Shown: positions 21,972-34,280, counted from the first letter of the stretch. The stretch: 64,000 nucleotides of DNA from Pythium myriotylum (GCA_023091665.1 JALJCQ010000024.1:186001-250000); one strand, 5' to 3'. Numbers and translations: made by a program. The notes: generated from the sequence alone by a model not told the origin.

Positions 21972-24900
21972 GAACTGGAAGTGCTCAAGTGTATCCTCGT
22001 CCGCGAAGGCTACCTGCAGCGACTTTCCCACGCAAGCACTCAGGGAAAGATCAGTGGATCCCACCTACGCGAGACGATCGACGTGCTTGACCTTTTGAGG
22101 ATCTCGACCATTGAAGTCGTTGAAGCTGTCGAAAAATGGCGCAAGAAATGCCGTCGTGCTCAGAACGACCAATCTGAGACATCAGAGTTTTTGTGGAACA
22201 GCGTCAACTATCTACTCAAAATTGCGTCAGATCTCGACTTCCTGGAAAAACACCAGGGTCTTGCCCAGTGGCTTGGTTTCACATTGATCAGGAACCCGTT
22301 CATTTTACCGGTTAATCTTGACGCGCTTTCGCAGCTCGCTCATCCTAATGGCTCCTCTACTTGCACTTTCGCAAATGCCTCCCACAAAGGTGATTCAAGC
22401 GCCAGGTTTCTACAGGTCGGTGGAAAGCGAACAAGTCTCGCACACAGTTCGGAAACTGTCACGGCGTGGAAGGCAGCTCAGGCTGCTGCTCTTGCAGATC
22501 GAAAGCGAGCAAAGCATCCTTACGAGACTCGTGTCCTCAACGACGAGGAGCTCGTCCCGCTGGGTACTTCTTTTAAAACAACCCTCGGGCCAACCTCCAC
22601 TGGCTTAGTCGGTAACTCTCGACCAAGTCTGGTACTTCCATCGCAGATCGGTGACATTGAGATGACGCGAATACGAGTCTGTGAACAGATCTTGTTACAG
22701 GAAGAAGCTGTCCATGGACGATACACACATGACATTCAAGGCAACTTGGTTCCGGAGAGCGAAGCGCGACGACGTCTCAACATGATAGAGTTGTCGGGCA
22801 ATGCATACACTCAATGCGACTTTGAGAGTTCTAATAATGAAATGCGAAAGTCGTCGACACAGGAAACCTGCAATGAAGCTCGGCCCATGCAGAATGTGAC
22901 ACTATCTCCTCAGTCCCATCCAAGAAAGTGGGCGGGGATGTTAGGACCAATCTCGAAACCCCACCGTGAGTATACTTCGTGACTCGCAATCCGCACACAG
23001 TGAACTGACTTCTGCGAATAGGGCAAAAACCTTCAAGGAGATCACCCGTGGATCGATCCCGTGGAGCGCACCTCGAAGAAGCGCTGAACCGAGAGCGAGC
23101 AATGAATACAGAGCTGGGTGTGCTAATTGACCACGTTCGTGAAGAGATTGAGCGAAAGGAAATGGATCTCGCCTACTTCGAAAGTTTCCCAGGTGTCCAA
23201 TTGTACGGTGACGAGTTGAATGAGTTCCGCGTAAGAATAAGAGCTGATTTGACCCGTTTGCGCCGCGACCTCGCGGAGAAAGAGTACGTATACACTTCCA
23301 GATTGTCAAACATGAACCGCAAAGAGGAGATCATCCATGTCTTCAAAGAAAATCGAAAAAACCAAGTTGAGCACGAGCGCAGAGTGTTGCTTGAACATAG
23401 CCAGATGTCGAAATCGGTACCCCCAAGTGTGACGACGACAAATCAAGAGACCACTAATAGTGAAGAGCACCGAATACGTCCCAAGGGCACCTGCACTGAG
23501 AACCACGGCGATCATCCTCTCGTCCATGACATGTGTGCGACGCTCATTCAGAAAATTGCGCGTGGTAAGCTGGCTCGTGCGGCGTTTGAAGCGCTGAAGA
23601 TCGAGTACTATGTCGGCAGCAAGTATATCCAGGCAGTTGTGCGCGGTTTCTTAGCCCGGCGGCGAGTAGCCAAGCTTTACTGGCAGCTGACAGCTAGCAT
23701 TGTGGTGCAGCGCTTTGCGCGCGGTCTTCTCGCTCGCAAGCTTACAGCTCGTCTGCGCTTGGCGAGAGCTATGCAGCTTTCAGCGTTACGTATCCAGCGA
23801 GTGATGCGTGGTCATTTTGGTCGTAAGCGGATGAAACGAATTCGGAGACTATTTGCAGCCCGGAGAGAGCTTCTCCAGTCAAGTGAAGAACTCACACAGA
23901 GCGACTTGAAAGAGTTGGCGGATGCTTGCTACAAGACTGGAGTTGCTTCCATGATATCGAATAGTTTCCACCTCCCGTCGCTTGTTATCGGCCTAGTGCG
24001 TATCGTCATAGTGTTTTGTTCTGATTTCGACGATGAGACCACTGTCCGTAAGTGCCGATGGAAGGAAGCCGCTCATTTTTTGAGGTGCTCGGCTCGTTTA
24101 CAGCGGCGGATGAGCAAACTTGCAGGTGTTGCTGCGACAGGGGACGTATTTGTGAGGCACTCTTTACTGGGAGCTGCATTGCTGGGGGTGTACTCGAAAG
24201 ATGATCAGTTTTCCGAGCTCACCTTTTCAAGCCTAGGAAGCGGATGGCGAGCTGCAGCGTTACTCTATCGGTGGGTGAAGGCTTTCAATACAGTGGCCGA
24301 AGAGCAAAGCGTGTTGGGCTCTAGGTCTACCGGTCGACCTTTTCTATTTGGAGATTCGATGGATGCTGTGGAGCGCATGCAAGAGCACGTCGAGGACGAA
24401 GAGAACATAATCCGCGAGCTAGATATGGAGCGACGATTTGTTCCCCGACAACTCGTCCATGCTTCGTGTCAGCGCCCTCGAGGTATCGTCTTGGTCGTTG
24501 CATTCGACGTCCCATTGCAAGCGAGAAAGCACATCACCAGGCAACTTTGTCAAGCATTACCCGGGATATTTGTCGTCGTGAATCGACGCCTCGAAGAAGT
24601 AGCCAAACTCGAGGAGTCTGCCCCAGTGAGGTTATCCAAATCGCGGAAAGAACAGATCGACACCCTGGGCGCAGACTACACAAGCATTAAAGACTCACTT
24701 GAAGTCGGCCATAGTGTAATTCTCGATTGCGACATAGGACTCACTGATGCCAACCAGCGTCGCTTTCTTGGAGTGTTCTCAGCGCTGAAAGCGTCCATTA
24801 ATCCGCCCCCTTTGTGCATACTGCTACGCGGATCAATTCGAAACCTTCAAGATCAACGCATTCCACACCAATTATCATCACTCACTTCCTCTCGAACGGA

Positions 24901-27900
24901 TCTCGCGGAGAGCAATTCGATGCTGTGGCGTCGTATGCGAGACCGAGATATCAAGCAGGCATTCGAGCAGAGCGCGAGCTGGCTGGATTGCCTTGGCCAA
25001 CCCAGTTCGACAGACGAGATGATTCGTCTGAGCTGTGCGGATCCATCTTCTAATATAGCGGACGCCAGCCTCGTGCTTGTGATGGAGGCAGTTGTAATTC
25101 TGATCACACCGAGCAAGCGATACGAAACTCCGCAGCAACACACCAGCGGCGTGAGCTGGAAACTTGCCAGGCGACTGCTCGCAAACCCGACGTTTTTTGT
25201 CCGGAAACTCGAGGCAGCAAGGCACGATAGCGTTACCGACAACAACCTCCGGGTCTTAAGTGCATACCTTGCCCATCCGGGTTGGCCACGAGCTACACAG
25301 ACTCATAGTGGGAGTGGGTGTGTACTTCACGCATTGTCGTCATGGGTGGTCAGTGTAGTGACTTGCGCAAAAATTGCCGTGGATCGCGATGGACTTGCTC
25401 CCCCCATCACTCGGTCATTACCAGTACCAGGACTATTTGGCAACGTTGTGACGTACTGTAACAGCTCGACCGACTCAGGAGTGGTACAAGCGTATGAGGA
25501 GCTTCTCGATGCAGCTTTGACTGATGTTCGTGTCTATCGGAAAGTCCATTCGTTGGACGCAAGGCGGTGCCTCATCAGCGTTTATCACGACTATCAGCGT
25601 ATCTACTTCAGTGCGTATGATTCGAAAACTTCTTGGCGGTGGCAACGCTCCATCGCCGAGGACGACGTAGACATACTTCTGGCACCCAACTCTATAGAAC
25701 GAGGTGAAGACACAGTACTCAGACGACACCCTCCAGTCACTCAAGAAGAGATGTACGATCGACTTGCTAGACTCTGTCTTCTGGAGGCCGTATCTGCGCC
25801 AGGTATTGCAACCAGCCCACAAAAGCCTTTGCCTTACCTTTCCGAGAGTATCCTCAATCCCAAAACTCGACAGCTTAGCATCCGCCCACCCGCGATTCGC
25901 CTGTCACGCCGTGTGATTCGACTCGGCGGTCATCGTGTGACACTTACTCTGGCTGAACTCTCGCGTGGGCGAATTCAGGTTGACATTGCCGCTCATGCAA
26001 TCTCTTTGCAACTTCGTCGTATCGTGAACATTGAAGAAATTTTGGAGCGACTCAGCAACCGTGAAGCGCGCAATATCTTTATATCTCCCGATCAGCTCCC
26101 CAATCTTGTGCTTGAGCGCCTCCACCTCTTTCGGCTTCGTCCGACACTACCATCTGTGGCCTTCCGTGCTGAACAAAGTTTACCGACCCTAAAGTCAATG
26201 GAAAAGTCAGCCGTCCTCAAGTTAGCAATCCGTCAGAACGAATCTGCGCCTGGTCGTGTTCTCATGCGGAAGTCAGTGCGTAGTCGATGGCTCTCAAGGA
26301 ATGAGCATTCACCAGAGTTGTGGCTGTTCACCGTGTTCGAACACCATCGAGAGAATCGGTTTAGTGTTGAGGTGTATCAACCGCGCTCGAGCCAACGCTA
26401 TCGTCGAGTGATCTCCAGACGCGAGTTCCAGGACATGCGGCTAGCCGAGCTTTGCCAGCACCCGTCATCGCCTGCTGCACCGTTGCTTCTTCGGACTATA
26501 ATGAAATTCTTGCAATTCCAAACAGAACCTGATGACCCAGAAATCCAGATCAACGCGTGCACCTTGCGGCATCATATACTCACCCGATTTCCGCTCGCTG
26601 TACGCTTTGTTTCCAGCCCACACCATGAAGTTGATCAAGGTGGCGTTATTCGCACTTACATTCAAGTCGAGACGGAAGATCGAATCAAAGATGAGCTTTT
26701 TGTCGAGGATGTGCGCCTGCGCATTTCGTTCCCCGAGAGTTGCGAGGAGCAAGAACTTGTGTGGCATGATGCCGAAATAGACTCTTGCCTGTCAATAGTT
26801 CAGGTGACTTGGGTGATGGTGCAGCGAGCGGATCGGGCGATTATAATCCACGAGCTAGCCCGCAAATTTCTGCGATGGGACCCGTTTAAATCTCGGATAG
26901 TCGCGGAACTGCCATGCGGGAAGATCGAAGCACGGCCATCAACACGAGATGTTGGGCGACTAAAGACACCAGTAGTGCTTGCTTCGCAATCGCGATCGAA
27001 GAAGTCGATGTTTTCGGCGCGAAGCTCTCGAGGTATCTTGCCAGCACCCAGCTCGTGTGTGATACTCCTTGACGCTGAACCCACCGAGTCAAATCATGTG
27101 AGGCAAGCACCACTTCGCGAACCACCCGCGATGTTCGTGTACGATCATGATGAGCTCATCCTCAGTGGAAGCTATCGCACAAACGGAGTCCTACTCACGG
27201 TTCAAGTCTTCATGCGAGCGGTGATCTCTCGAGTTGTTAAGTCACGCGTTCCCGTTGACCGTATTGAGCACGAGGATTCGTTCGAAATAGCGTTCGACTT
27301 TTACCATCCACCAACGAGCTCATCGCAGCGGTGCATGATCCACGGTTTGGCGCAGCTTCGAGAAGTCGTGGGTCCTGACAAGGCCCCACTTATCAGCTCT
27401 ACCACGACCCGTGAACTTTTTGAGCATATCGTGGAAGCTCGAACCAGCGTCGAATTTGAAACGGTAATAGCATGTGACTCTGAAGCCAAGCGGATCATTG
27501 TCACATTCATGCGAGATCGACTCTTCGCAAAACACAAGGTCACGCCTTTGCAGCACACGCTCTCCTCCGACGCAACGAAGAACGCGACTAAACTCATCGA
27601 TGCTAGACCTCATCGTGGCTTGAAGTTGCTGTCTTTGGCGAAGACTCTCAGCAGTGGAGATAAGGTGATTCTTACAGTCTTCGATGTGAGCCATACCAAG
27701 GCTCTACAGTTTATGACAGGCAATGATCATGGATTTAGAGTTGAGCTGCGGGTAGATTGCTACGTTTGCGAGACGAGTGAACGGCTGACCATGTCAGTCG
27801 ACGGGGCTGATCTTGTCCATCTTCTCGACCACGCCTCATCAGAGAATAGTCGCTGCCTCAAGGCCACGTTGCTTTCCCAATCAGCTGATTTGAAGAGAAT

Positions 27901-28807
27901 TGAGGAGGACAAACTGACACTCGCTCGTCTCATAGCAAACCACATTGGCGTCGAGCGGAAACGAGATGGAACACCGGATCGACTTTTTCTCACTGAAGTA
28001 GCTTTGGCGCCGAGCGACGACAACGGTGAACTGGTAGGTGACAAAGAACGAAGGCTGTTGGGAAGAGCGGTGCGACAGGTTCAAGGCGTCCACGTTTCGG
28101 TTTGCCTGTTTGTCGTTGGGTTCGAGGTATTTCGTGGTCTCGAGCTTTGTTGCTACGAGCCCCACTCTAGCGCAACTGCTTCGCTGATGATGCCCCCATC
28201 TGTGGTAGCGACAATCCTTGGCCTGAAAGATGGCAGCGTTGCCTTCCAAGGGCTTTTTAGCTCACTCGACAGCCCTGCAGCTGGGGCATTGATCACGCAT
28301 ATCCTCACGTATGTTCATCTCAGTGGCGACAAGGAGCGAGGGGATTCGCCGAAGCTGTCGATCATGCTCGACGAAAGTGATGAAGGATCAGATCGAATGC
28401 TTTGGCACCATGCCCAGGAGATGTGTGAAGATAGGGCACTAGTAGGATCCTGGCAAGGGTTCGTAATTTCCGCAGGAGGGGCAGATCTCTGTATCCTTCG
28501 CCTGGGACTTCGAACACAAACGCACGATCTCTCCGATTCCGAGACAGTGGATATTACCTCTGCAGAGCTATTGTGTTCGGCGTGGTCCCCCCGCAGATGC
28601 CTCGCAGTGACGCGAGTGATTACCAGCGAGCAGATCGCGACTTTGCTCCCACTTGTGAAGCTATCATCCGATGACCTTCTCCGAGAATGTGCTAAAAGAG
28701 TCAATCTCCGCACGAATTCACTGCTGGCTCCACCCGACATCAGCAGTCCTTCGATTGGAACTCCTCGAGCCCCACAGATCAATCTCACGATAGAGTGGAG
28801 CAATTAA
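21972..28807 (+). CDS. Giant IQ-motif protein, at least 2,259 residues (5' end unresolved)
   Basis: Two exons are clear: 21972-22965 and 23022-28807, joined by a consensus 56-nt intron (C/GTGAGT ... AATAG/GG) with phase kept. A helical start (EREEIERKEMDL-type coiled coil near 23150) precedes four IQ motifs at about 23540-23860: IQKIARGKLAR, IQAVVRGFLARR, VQRFARGLLAR and IQRVMRGHFGRK. These should bind calmodulin or light chains. A segment near 24480-24830 (VLVVAFDVPLQARKHITRQL) looks like a degenerate nucleotide-kinase fold without a proper P-loop. The remaining 1,300 residues consist of recurring beta-rich modules (for example WLFTVFEHHRENRFSVEVY and LTVFDVSHTKALQF). No named orthologue recognised. 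Calcium-regulated or flagellar scaffold roles are guesses. Confidence 0.8.
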
Positions 28808-28919
28808 GCTTCAAATCATCCTATTTTTGCGATTGTGCTCGTTAGCTTGGAAGGGCCGCGACCTGTCGATCGCGAGCCGATCGTTCGGTGTGGAAGAATC
28901 AAGCCTGAACGACCGACTC

Positions 28920-29990
28920 ATGGCCCCTGTTAGCGTGAACTTACGCCACATGGAAGGCGATGATGATGACGATGAGGCCCGCGACGAAGCGAATCGCCTG
29001 CGTGCCGGAATCGAGGAGGCCATGGAACTACGTGATGAGCTCCAACAGAAGAACGTGAAGCTCCAGCGCCGAATTGCATCACTCTTGCAGAAATCGCAGG
29101 CAGAGAGCAGCAGCAGCAGCACAAGCAACGAGGGACAGCAGCCTCAAAACGGGCGAGGGGCGTCTGGGCGTCAAGACGACAAAAGCAGTGCGAGCGAGAA
29201 TGAAAAGCGGTATCTCGAGTGTCTGCGTAGCGTGCACGAAGCCAAAGTGCAGATGTCCGCGGCGCAGTCGCAGTACGACCGCATCGCGCTCGATCTCCAG
29301 GCCAAGCTGGACGAGAAGGAGGCCAAAGTGACCGAGATCCAAGACTCGTTTCTGGAATTCAAGCGCGAGATCGCCAAGAACGCCGAGAACATGCGCACGG
29401 GCAAGCCCATTCCGAACCGTGTGATCGCGCAATTTGAGGCGGCCGAGCTCAAGAAAGACCAGGAGGTCGAGAAAGTGCGGCTCAAAAACATCAATCTGCG
29501 CACCCATTTGAAGAAGCTCGAGCAGCAGCTCCACGCCAAGGAGCAACTCGCAGAAGGACTCCACCTGATCGACTTCGAGCAGCTGAAGATCGAGAATCAG
29601 ACTCTAAATGAGAAGATCGAGGAGCGCAACGAGGAGCTACACAAGCTCCGCAAGAAGACGACGAGCACAGTTCAAGTGCTAACGCACATCAAAGAGAAGC
29701 TTCAGTTCATCCTGGCTGAGAACCAGACTCTAAAGAAGGAGTCAGCGGAGCTCGAAGAGGCCTTGTCAGTCAATCGCGACCAACTCGCCAAGAAAAAGAA
29801 AGACCGTGACACGAACCGGCACGCGCTCCAGAAGCTCAAAAGCAAAGATGGTTTCGCCAAGTCGGAGCTATTGATAGAAGACTTCGAGAAGCGAGATGCC
29901 GATCTCGTGGATCTCGAGCGACGGCTCGCCGAGCTCATGCAGCGCCACGCGTACCTCACCAAGGTGCTCACAGCGACCAAACCCAATTAG
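28920..29990 (+). CDS. CCDC96: Axonemal coiled-coil protein, CCDC96/CFAP184 family
   Basis: This single-exon gene encodes 356 residues, nearly all coiled coil. The diagnostic block is LHLIDFEQLKIENQTLNEKI followed by EERNEELHKLRKK and VLTHIKEKLQF, characteristic of the CCDC96/CCDC113 (CFAP184/CFAP263) family. The first ATG in a good context is at 28920 (MAPVSVNL). In ciliates and algae these proteins sit at the base of radial spoke 3 and the nexin-dynein regulatory complex and regulate beating. The human protein is longer, with an acidic N-terminal extension that here is reduced to GDDDDDE. It implies a flagellated life stage. Confidence 0.88.
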   Translation: MAPVSVNLRHMEGDDDDDEARDEANRLRAGIEEAMELRDELQQKNVKLQRRIASLLQKSQAESSSSSTSNEGQQPQNGRGASGRQDDKSSASENEKRYLECLRSVHEAKVQMSAAQSQYDRIALDLQAKLDEKEAKVTEIQDSFLEFKREIAKNAENMRTGKPIPNRVIAQFEAAELKKDQEVEKVRLKNINLRTHLKKLEQQLHAKEQLAEGLHLIDFEQLKIENQTLNEKIEERNEELHKLRKKTTSTVQVLTHIKEKLQFILAENQTLKKESAELEEALSVNRDQLAKKKKDRDTNRHALQKLKSKDGFAKSELLIEDFEKRDADLVDLERRLAELMQRHAYLTKVLTATKPN

Positions 29991-30061
29991 GACCAACGAG
30001 TCTACAGTACAAGTGTTTGCATTTGTGTCTTTGGTGGTCTATCAGTCTTCTGGTGGTATCT

Positions 30062-32682
30062 TCAGGTCTCTTGCGCGTGCGCTATGCACTCATTGATTCT
30101 CGGCTTCACCAGCGGCGAGGACACCGCTGGGGACTTGGCGTGGTGGGGATGGCGTGCGAGTAAGGACTTGGCTCCTTTGGCACTGGGCGACGGAGAAGAC
30201 GGTGCCGGCAGCGACGCTGGCGTGCGCACAGCCTGAGGCTCAGGAGAGGCCGCATTCATGCGCGCCGCATCCTCGGTAACGTCGTCCTGGTTGCTTATCT
30301 GCTCGCTCAATGCTTCGGTCTGGTTGTCCTGGGAGAGCTCTTCATCCTCCGTGTCCGAGCCAGTTGGATCGTTCGCGAAGATCCGGTTGATAGACGGAGA
30401 AAAGCTACATAGGCAATACGTCGGTCAGCGCATGGCGGAGGCCAAATGAGACTAGCGTAAGCCCACGTACGAAGGCAGCTGCGACGGCGTGAGGCTCAGC
30501 AGCGACGACGCCGCGGTTGCGATAAGGTTGCAAGGCGGCGTCGATGGTGCAGCCTCACTCTTGATGGTCGTGACGCGTGGCGGCGAGAGAATTTGCTGGT
30601 CGACGAGCCGGTTCTCCTTGTCGCTGGTCGGGCCAGCAGGGGAGAGCAGGAGCGACGAGGCAATCGAAGTCGTGCCCGGTGATAAGTGCGGGCTCGCGAG
30701 TGGGAGCAGGTCATCTGACTCCGCCGGGTCCACGAGGTGCGGTCCGACGCGTGCGGCACGGCGCGTGAATGGCGGCTTCCCGCTGCGAGATGCGGGGGAG
30801 AAGAAGTTGCCGTTGTGAAATGGGGACGGTGATCCAGTGAGTGACGAGAACGCGTCTCGTGCGAGCGAGCCTTGAAAGGGCGAGAAGACCAGACTCGTGA
30901 GCGGGGAGCTGCCGGCATTGAGCAGGAAGGTGGCGCTGTTGGGCGTGGCCGACTTGCTGGCCGTGCCCTTGGCTTGTAAGCTCTTCAGAGTCTGGAGCTG
31001 CTCTTCCTGGATGTCAATGCGAAGACGCAGCTCCACCTCGCGGGTCTTGGCGTCCTGTAGCTCTTTTTTGAGCTCCTCGATCTGAGCCCTGAGAAGGGCG
31101 GCCTCGCCGGCAGCCTTGGGTGACGAAGACGAACATGAACACGTGCAAGTTGCTGCGTGGGACGACGACACAGACGACGACGCAGACGAGGAGGTAGACG
31201 AGAGCGAGGGCGCCGGTGGGAGTTTTTTCCCGCCCGAGGGAGCCGAAAACGTCGACAACGAGCTGTCTTTGGCGTTGGGTGGGTTGAACAGCGAGGCTTT
31301 GGACGCCGACGAGGCTAATGCACCGAGCGCTCGTGCGCCACTGGGCGGCTCAAGCTTTCGAGCAATGAGCATCGACCGCTTGACGCCGGCCCCGTTGGGA
31401 GGCGGAGCGCCGCTGACGAGGCCGGCCCCACGGAGCGCCACGACTGCGGGGTGTTGCAGCACCTTGTGGGCCTTGGCGTCGAGCGCGTCGCCTTCCTCGT
31501 CGGCCTTGCGGATGGACGCTTCGAGGTCCACGTTCGAGAGACGGCTCTTCTTGCGGAGCTGGGTGGTCTTGGGCGTGTCGAGGCCCCCGGCGCTCTCTCT
31601 CTTGACGCGCTTGGCGCTGCCTGAGCCGGGGCTCGCGGTCGGCGCGGCGAGCGTGAGTCGCTGGGGTCGCAGCGGCGTGGTCGTGGCGGTGGGCACGGGG
31701 CCGATCCAGTCGTAGAGGCGCTTCTTGCGGCGGTTGTCGGTGGCCGGCGCGCAGGATTTGCGCACGAGGCCGATGGAGCAGAAGACGTTGGCGATGTCGT
31801 AGAGGCGGCGCGCGCACGCTGCGAGCAGAGCGAGATGAGATGAGAGGGAGCGAGCGAGCGAGAGACAGGACGCGCCACTCACAGGTCTGGTTGGTGAGCG
31901 CGGCGGCGCCGGTGCCGCTCGGGCCCACGCACGCGGCGAAGAGCCCCATGATGTCTTCGAGGATGACGGGCTGCGGGACCTCCTGAGGAGACACGACGAG
32001 CGTGAGCGAGCGGGACTAACCACAACCACGACGACGATAGACCGACGTTGCAGAGGAAGATCTGCACGAAGCGCTCGCCGAGCGCCGTGGCCACGGCCTT
32101 GCGGCGCTGGCCCTCGGGCGTCGAGGCGGCGGCGGCGCGGCTGGCCGACGCGAGGCGCGCGAGGCCTTCTTCCTACGAAGACCGCGAGTGGGCACGGGCG
32201 CTCTAGAGCGGAGGGAGGTTAGACGCGGGACTAACCTTGAGGCGCTCGAGCACGACGGCCATCTTGTCGTAGCCGTCCCAGCGGTAGAAGCTCGCGCGCA
32301 GGCGGCCGACGAGCCCGACGCTCTGGATGATGTTGAGGATCTCGTACATGCGCCGGCGCTGGATGCCTGGCGGAGAGCGGCGTGAGAACGAGCGTACGGC
32401 GGCCGAACGCGCGGCGTCTAACAACCCTACCGAGCTCCTTGGCGGCGTGGTCGATGTTGATGGGCTCGCTGTGGTTCTGGTACATTTCGCAAAATCTAAC
32501 CGCCTCTTAGACGCGGGCGTCTAACTTTCCCGACGGCGGCGGGCTCACCTCTGGCAGAGGAAGGCGAGCGAGTTCTCGTTGCGGCCGTCGCGCAGGGGGC
32601 TCTCGTCCACGTCGAGCGCGTCGTCGTCGCCGTCGTCGTCGAGCGCCGGCGGGCGCGGGGCCACGGGCGCAGCGGGGGCCAT
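30062..32682 (-). CDS. Atypical E2F transcription factor with two DNA-binding domains
   Basis: The ATG is at 32682 (MAPAAPVAP). The first winged helix spans SLAFLCQRFCEMYQN, then INIDHAAKELG, then RRRMYEILNIIQSVGLVGRL. The second spans ERFVQIFLCN, then VILEDIMGLFAACVG and RRLYDIANVFCSIGLVRKS. Two tandem domains, each with the RRRxYD-type recognition helix, mark the E2F7/E2F8/plant DEL class, which binds DNA without a DP partner and usually represses S-phase genes. The C-terminal 500 residues are Ser/Pro/Ala-rich with a short coiled coil near 31000-31100, and a final exon (30062 to about 30410) adds an acidic Ser-rich tail ending AHAQET. Exons 1-5 are small, with introns of about 45-85 nt. Confidence 0.92.
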
Positions 32683-33063
32683 GAGTCTAACGCGAAGGAG
32701 CCGCTTGCTTTTCGGGTCTGAAGTCTAAAGTCCGTCCGCCGTCAATGCCTGGGCGTCGTGCGTTGCACGCGGGTCGACTTGACCCCGCGTTCCCTCCAAT
32801 AAAGCGGACGCCATACCGAGGCCCAGAGGGTTCCGGCCCGCCCAAATTCGAAGATACACACAGACAGGCCACTTGCCGCAACCCTACGCCCGCGCCGTCC
32901 GCTGCGAAATGAGTCATTTTCTCCCCGCGCTCCGCTCCGCCAAGTTCAAGTTTAAGCGGAGGAGGATGGAAAGCGGAGAAGAGGAGAGGAGAGGAGAGGA
33001 GGGGAGCGGAGCGGAGCGGAGGGGAACCCCCCGCCAAAAAAATGCGAACGTTCTATTTGGCGA
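32683..33063. promoter_or_regulatory. E2F upstream region with a polypurine tract
   Basis: This 381-bp gap lies between the E2F start and the stop of the next minus-strand gene. From 32953 to about 33028 the plus strand is almost purely purine, built of GGAGA and GGAGC repeats. A matching pyrimidine stretch (CGCTCCGCTCCGCC) lies just before it at about 32928-32941 and could pair with it. No gene is seen. Confidence 0.6.
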
Positions 33064-34176
33064 CTAGTCGTCACTGGATGAGGACTCGCTCGTGGGGCTG
33101 CCCAGCTCCATGTCCGGTGAGCTGTGGGGCAGCTTGGCGTACTGCTTCTTGGAGATGGCCGGTTTCTCGTGGGCGGCGGCGTGGCAGCTTCTCGCGGGAG
33201 AGGACGGCGTCGATGACGCGGCGCCCGTGTCGATCTTGTGGTGGTAGAGGTACATGGAGATGAGGAGGACCGAGAGCCCGCAGCCGAATTCGAGCGAGGG
33301 AGAGAAGTGGAAAAAGATGATGGAGAAGAGCATCGTGAGCATCATGGCGATCGCGTGCGCGTAGACGCAGGCGATGTTGTCCAGGAACTTGAGGATGAAG
33401 CCCATGGAGATGCCGGCGATGCAGTTGACGAAGATGATCGAGACCGTCCAGGCGTTATAGCCGTCGAAGAAGCCTCGGGTCGCGATCTCGTTCGACTCGA
33501 CCAGCAGACCGACGCCGTTGAAGAGGATACCGTACAAGTAGAGCTGGGCGTTCTGCCACAAGAAAGACGACGACGAGTCCTTGCGCTTGAACGCCCACTC
33601 TGTGAACACGCTCGCGCACGACGAGATCGTCACGGCCGTGAGCACGAGAAAGATGCCGAACATAAACTCTTGGGGATTTCTCGTCGACTTCATACCGTTC
33701 TCATCAGCTGACGAGTCGTGCTCGGAGTTCTTCCCGATGCGGTCCGACTGGCTGGTCAGCACGCCGAGCAGGAGCAGCAGGATGGCAATCTTGCGGATCT
33801 CGCTCAGACGGCGCTTGAGCACGAAGCGGAAGAGCACGGCGGTCGTGAGGATCTTGAGGTTCCAGAGCACGGAGAGCGTCGCGGGGTCAATATATCGTAG
33901 GATGATGTACGTGAGGTTGTTGTCGATCATGTAGAGCAGCGAGGGCACGGCGTAGAAGGCTCCTTCTTTGAGCGTGAGCTTGGCCGGCGGCGGCAGTCGG
34001 AGCACGGCGATGGCCACGAGGCACATGACGAGCTTGAGCACCTCGATGAGGAAGGTGACCGTGACGCTGATGTACGCGATCTTGCCGTCGATCTTGGACG
34101 CGTTGATGCAGAGGTTGCCCGCGCAGAGCAGCGCGCTGCTCGCGAGCATGCCCACGAGCTTCTTGACGAGCCGCAT
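33064..34176 (-). CDS. Nucleotide-sugar transporter, SLC35A-like (second copy type)
   Basis: This intronless gene encodes 370 residues from the ATG at 34176 (MRLVKKLVGM); frame extends further upstream but without an ATG. Membrane blocks include YISVTVTFLIEVLKLVMCLV, YAVPSLLYMIDNNLTYIIL, DPATLSVLWNLKILTTAVLF and FLDNIACVYAHAIAMMLTML. The NNL..I and LKILTTA motifs are typical of CMP-sialic acid/UDP-sugar transporters. The C-terminal 55 residues are polar, Ser-rich and end in acidic ESSSSDD. It is clearly diverged from the SLC35A-like gene at 8139, so the two probably carry different substrates. It is divergent from MRM2, with only 104 bp between starts. Confidence 0.9.
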   Translation of the reverse strand: MRLVKKLVGMLASSALLCAGNLCINASKIDGKIAYISVTVTFLIEVLKLVMCLVAIAVLRLPPPAKLTLKEGAFYAVPSLLYMIDNNLTYIILRYIDPATLSVLWNLKILTTAVLFRFVLKRRLSEIRKIAILLLLLGVLTSQSDRIGKNSEHDSSADENGMKSTRNPQEFMFGIFLVLTAVTISSCASVFTEWAFKRKDSSSSFLWQNAQLYLYGILFNGVGLLVESNEIATRGFFDGYNAWTVSIIFVNCIAGISMGFILKFLDNIACVYAHAIAMMLTMLFSIIFFHFSPSLEFGCGLSVLLISMYLYHHKIDTGAASSTPSSPARSCHAAAHEKPAISKKQYAKLPHSSPDMELGSPTSESSSSDD

Positions 34177-34280
34177 GGGGGACGAGACGAGGGAGTGATG
34201 ACGCCTCCAGTCTGACTCTGCCCAGAAGGCCAAACCGAATTAAAAAACCGGCCTTACGGTGCTGGAATCGCTTATGTTGC

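Noticed and set aside
28827..28919. Upstream extension of the CCDC96-type frame
   Set aside because: It has no ATG; the ATG at 28920 is the first and precedes the acidic start typical of the family.
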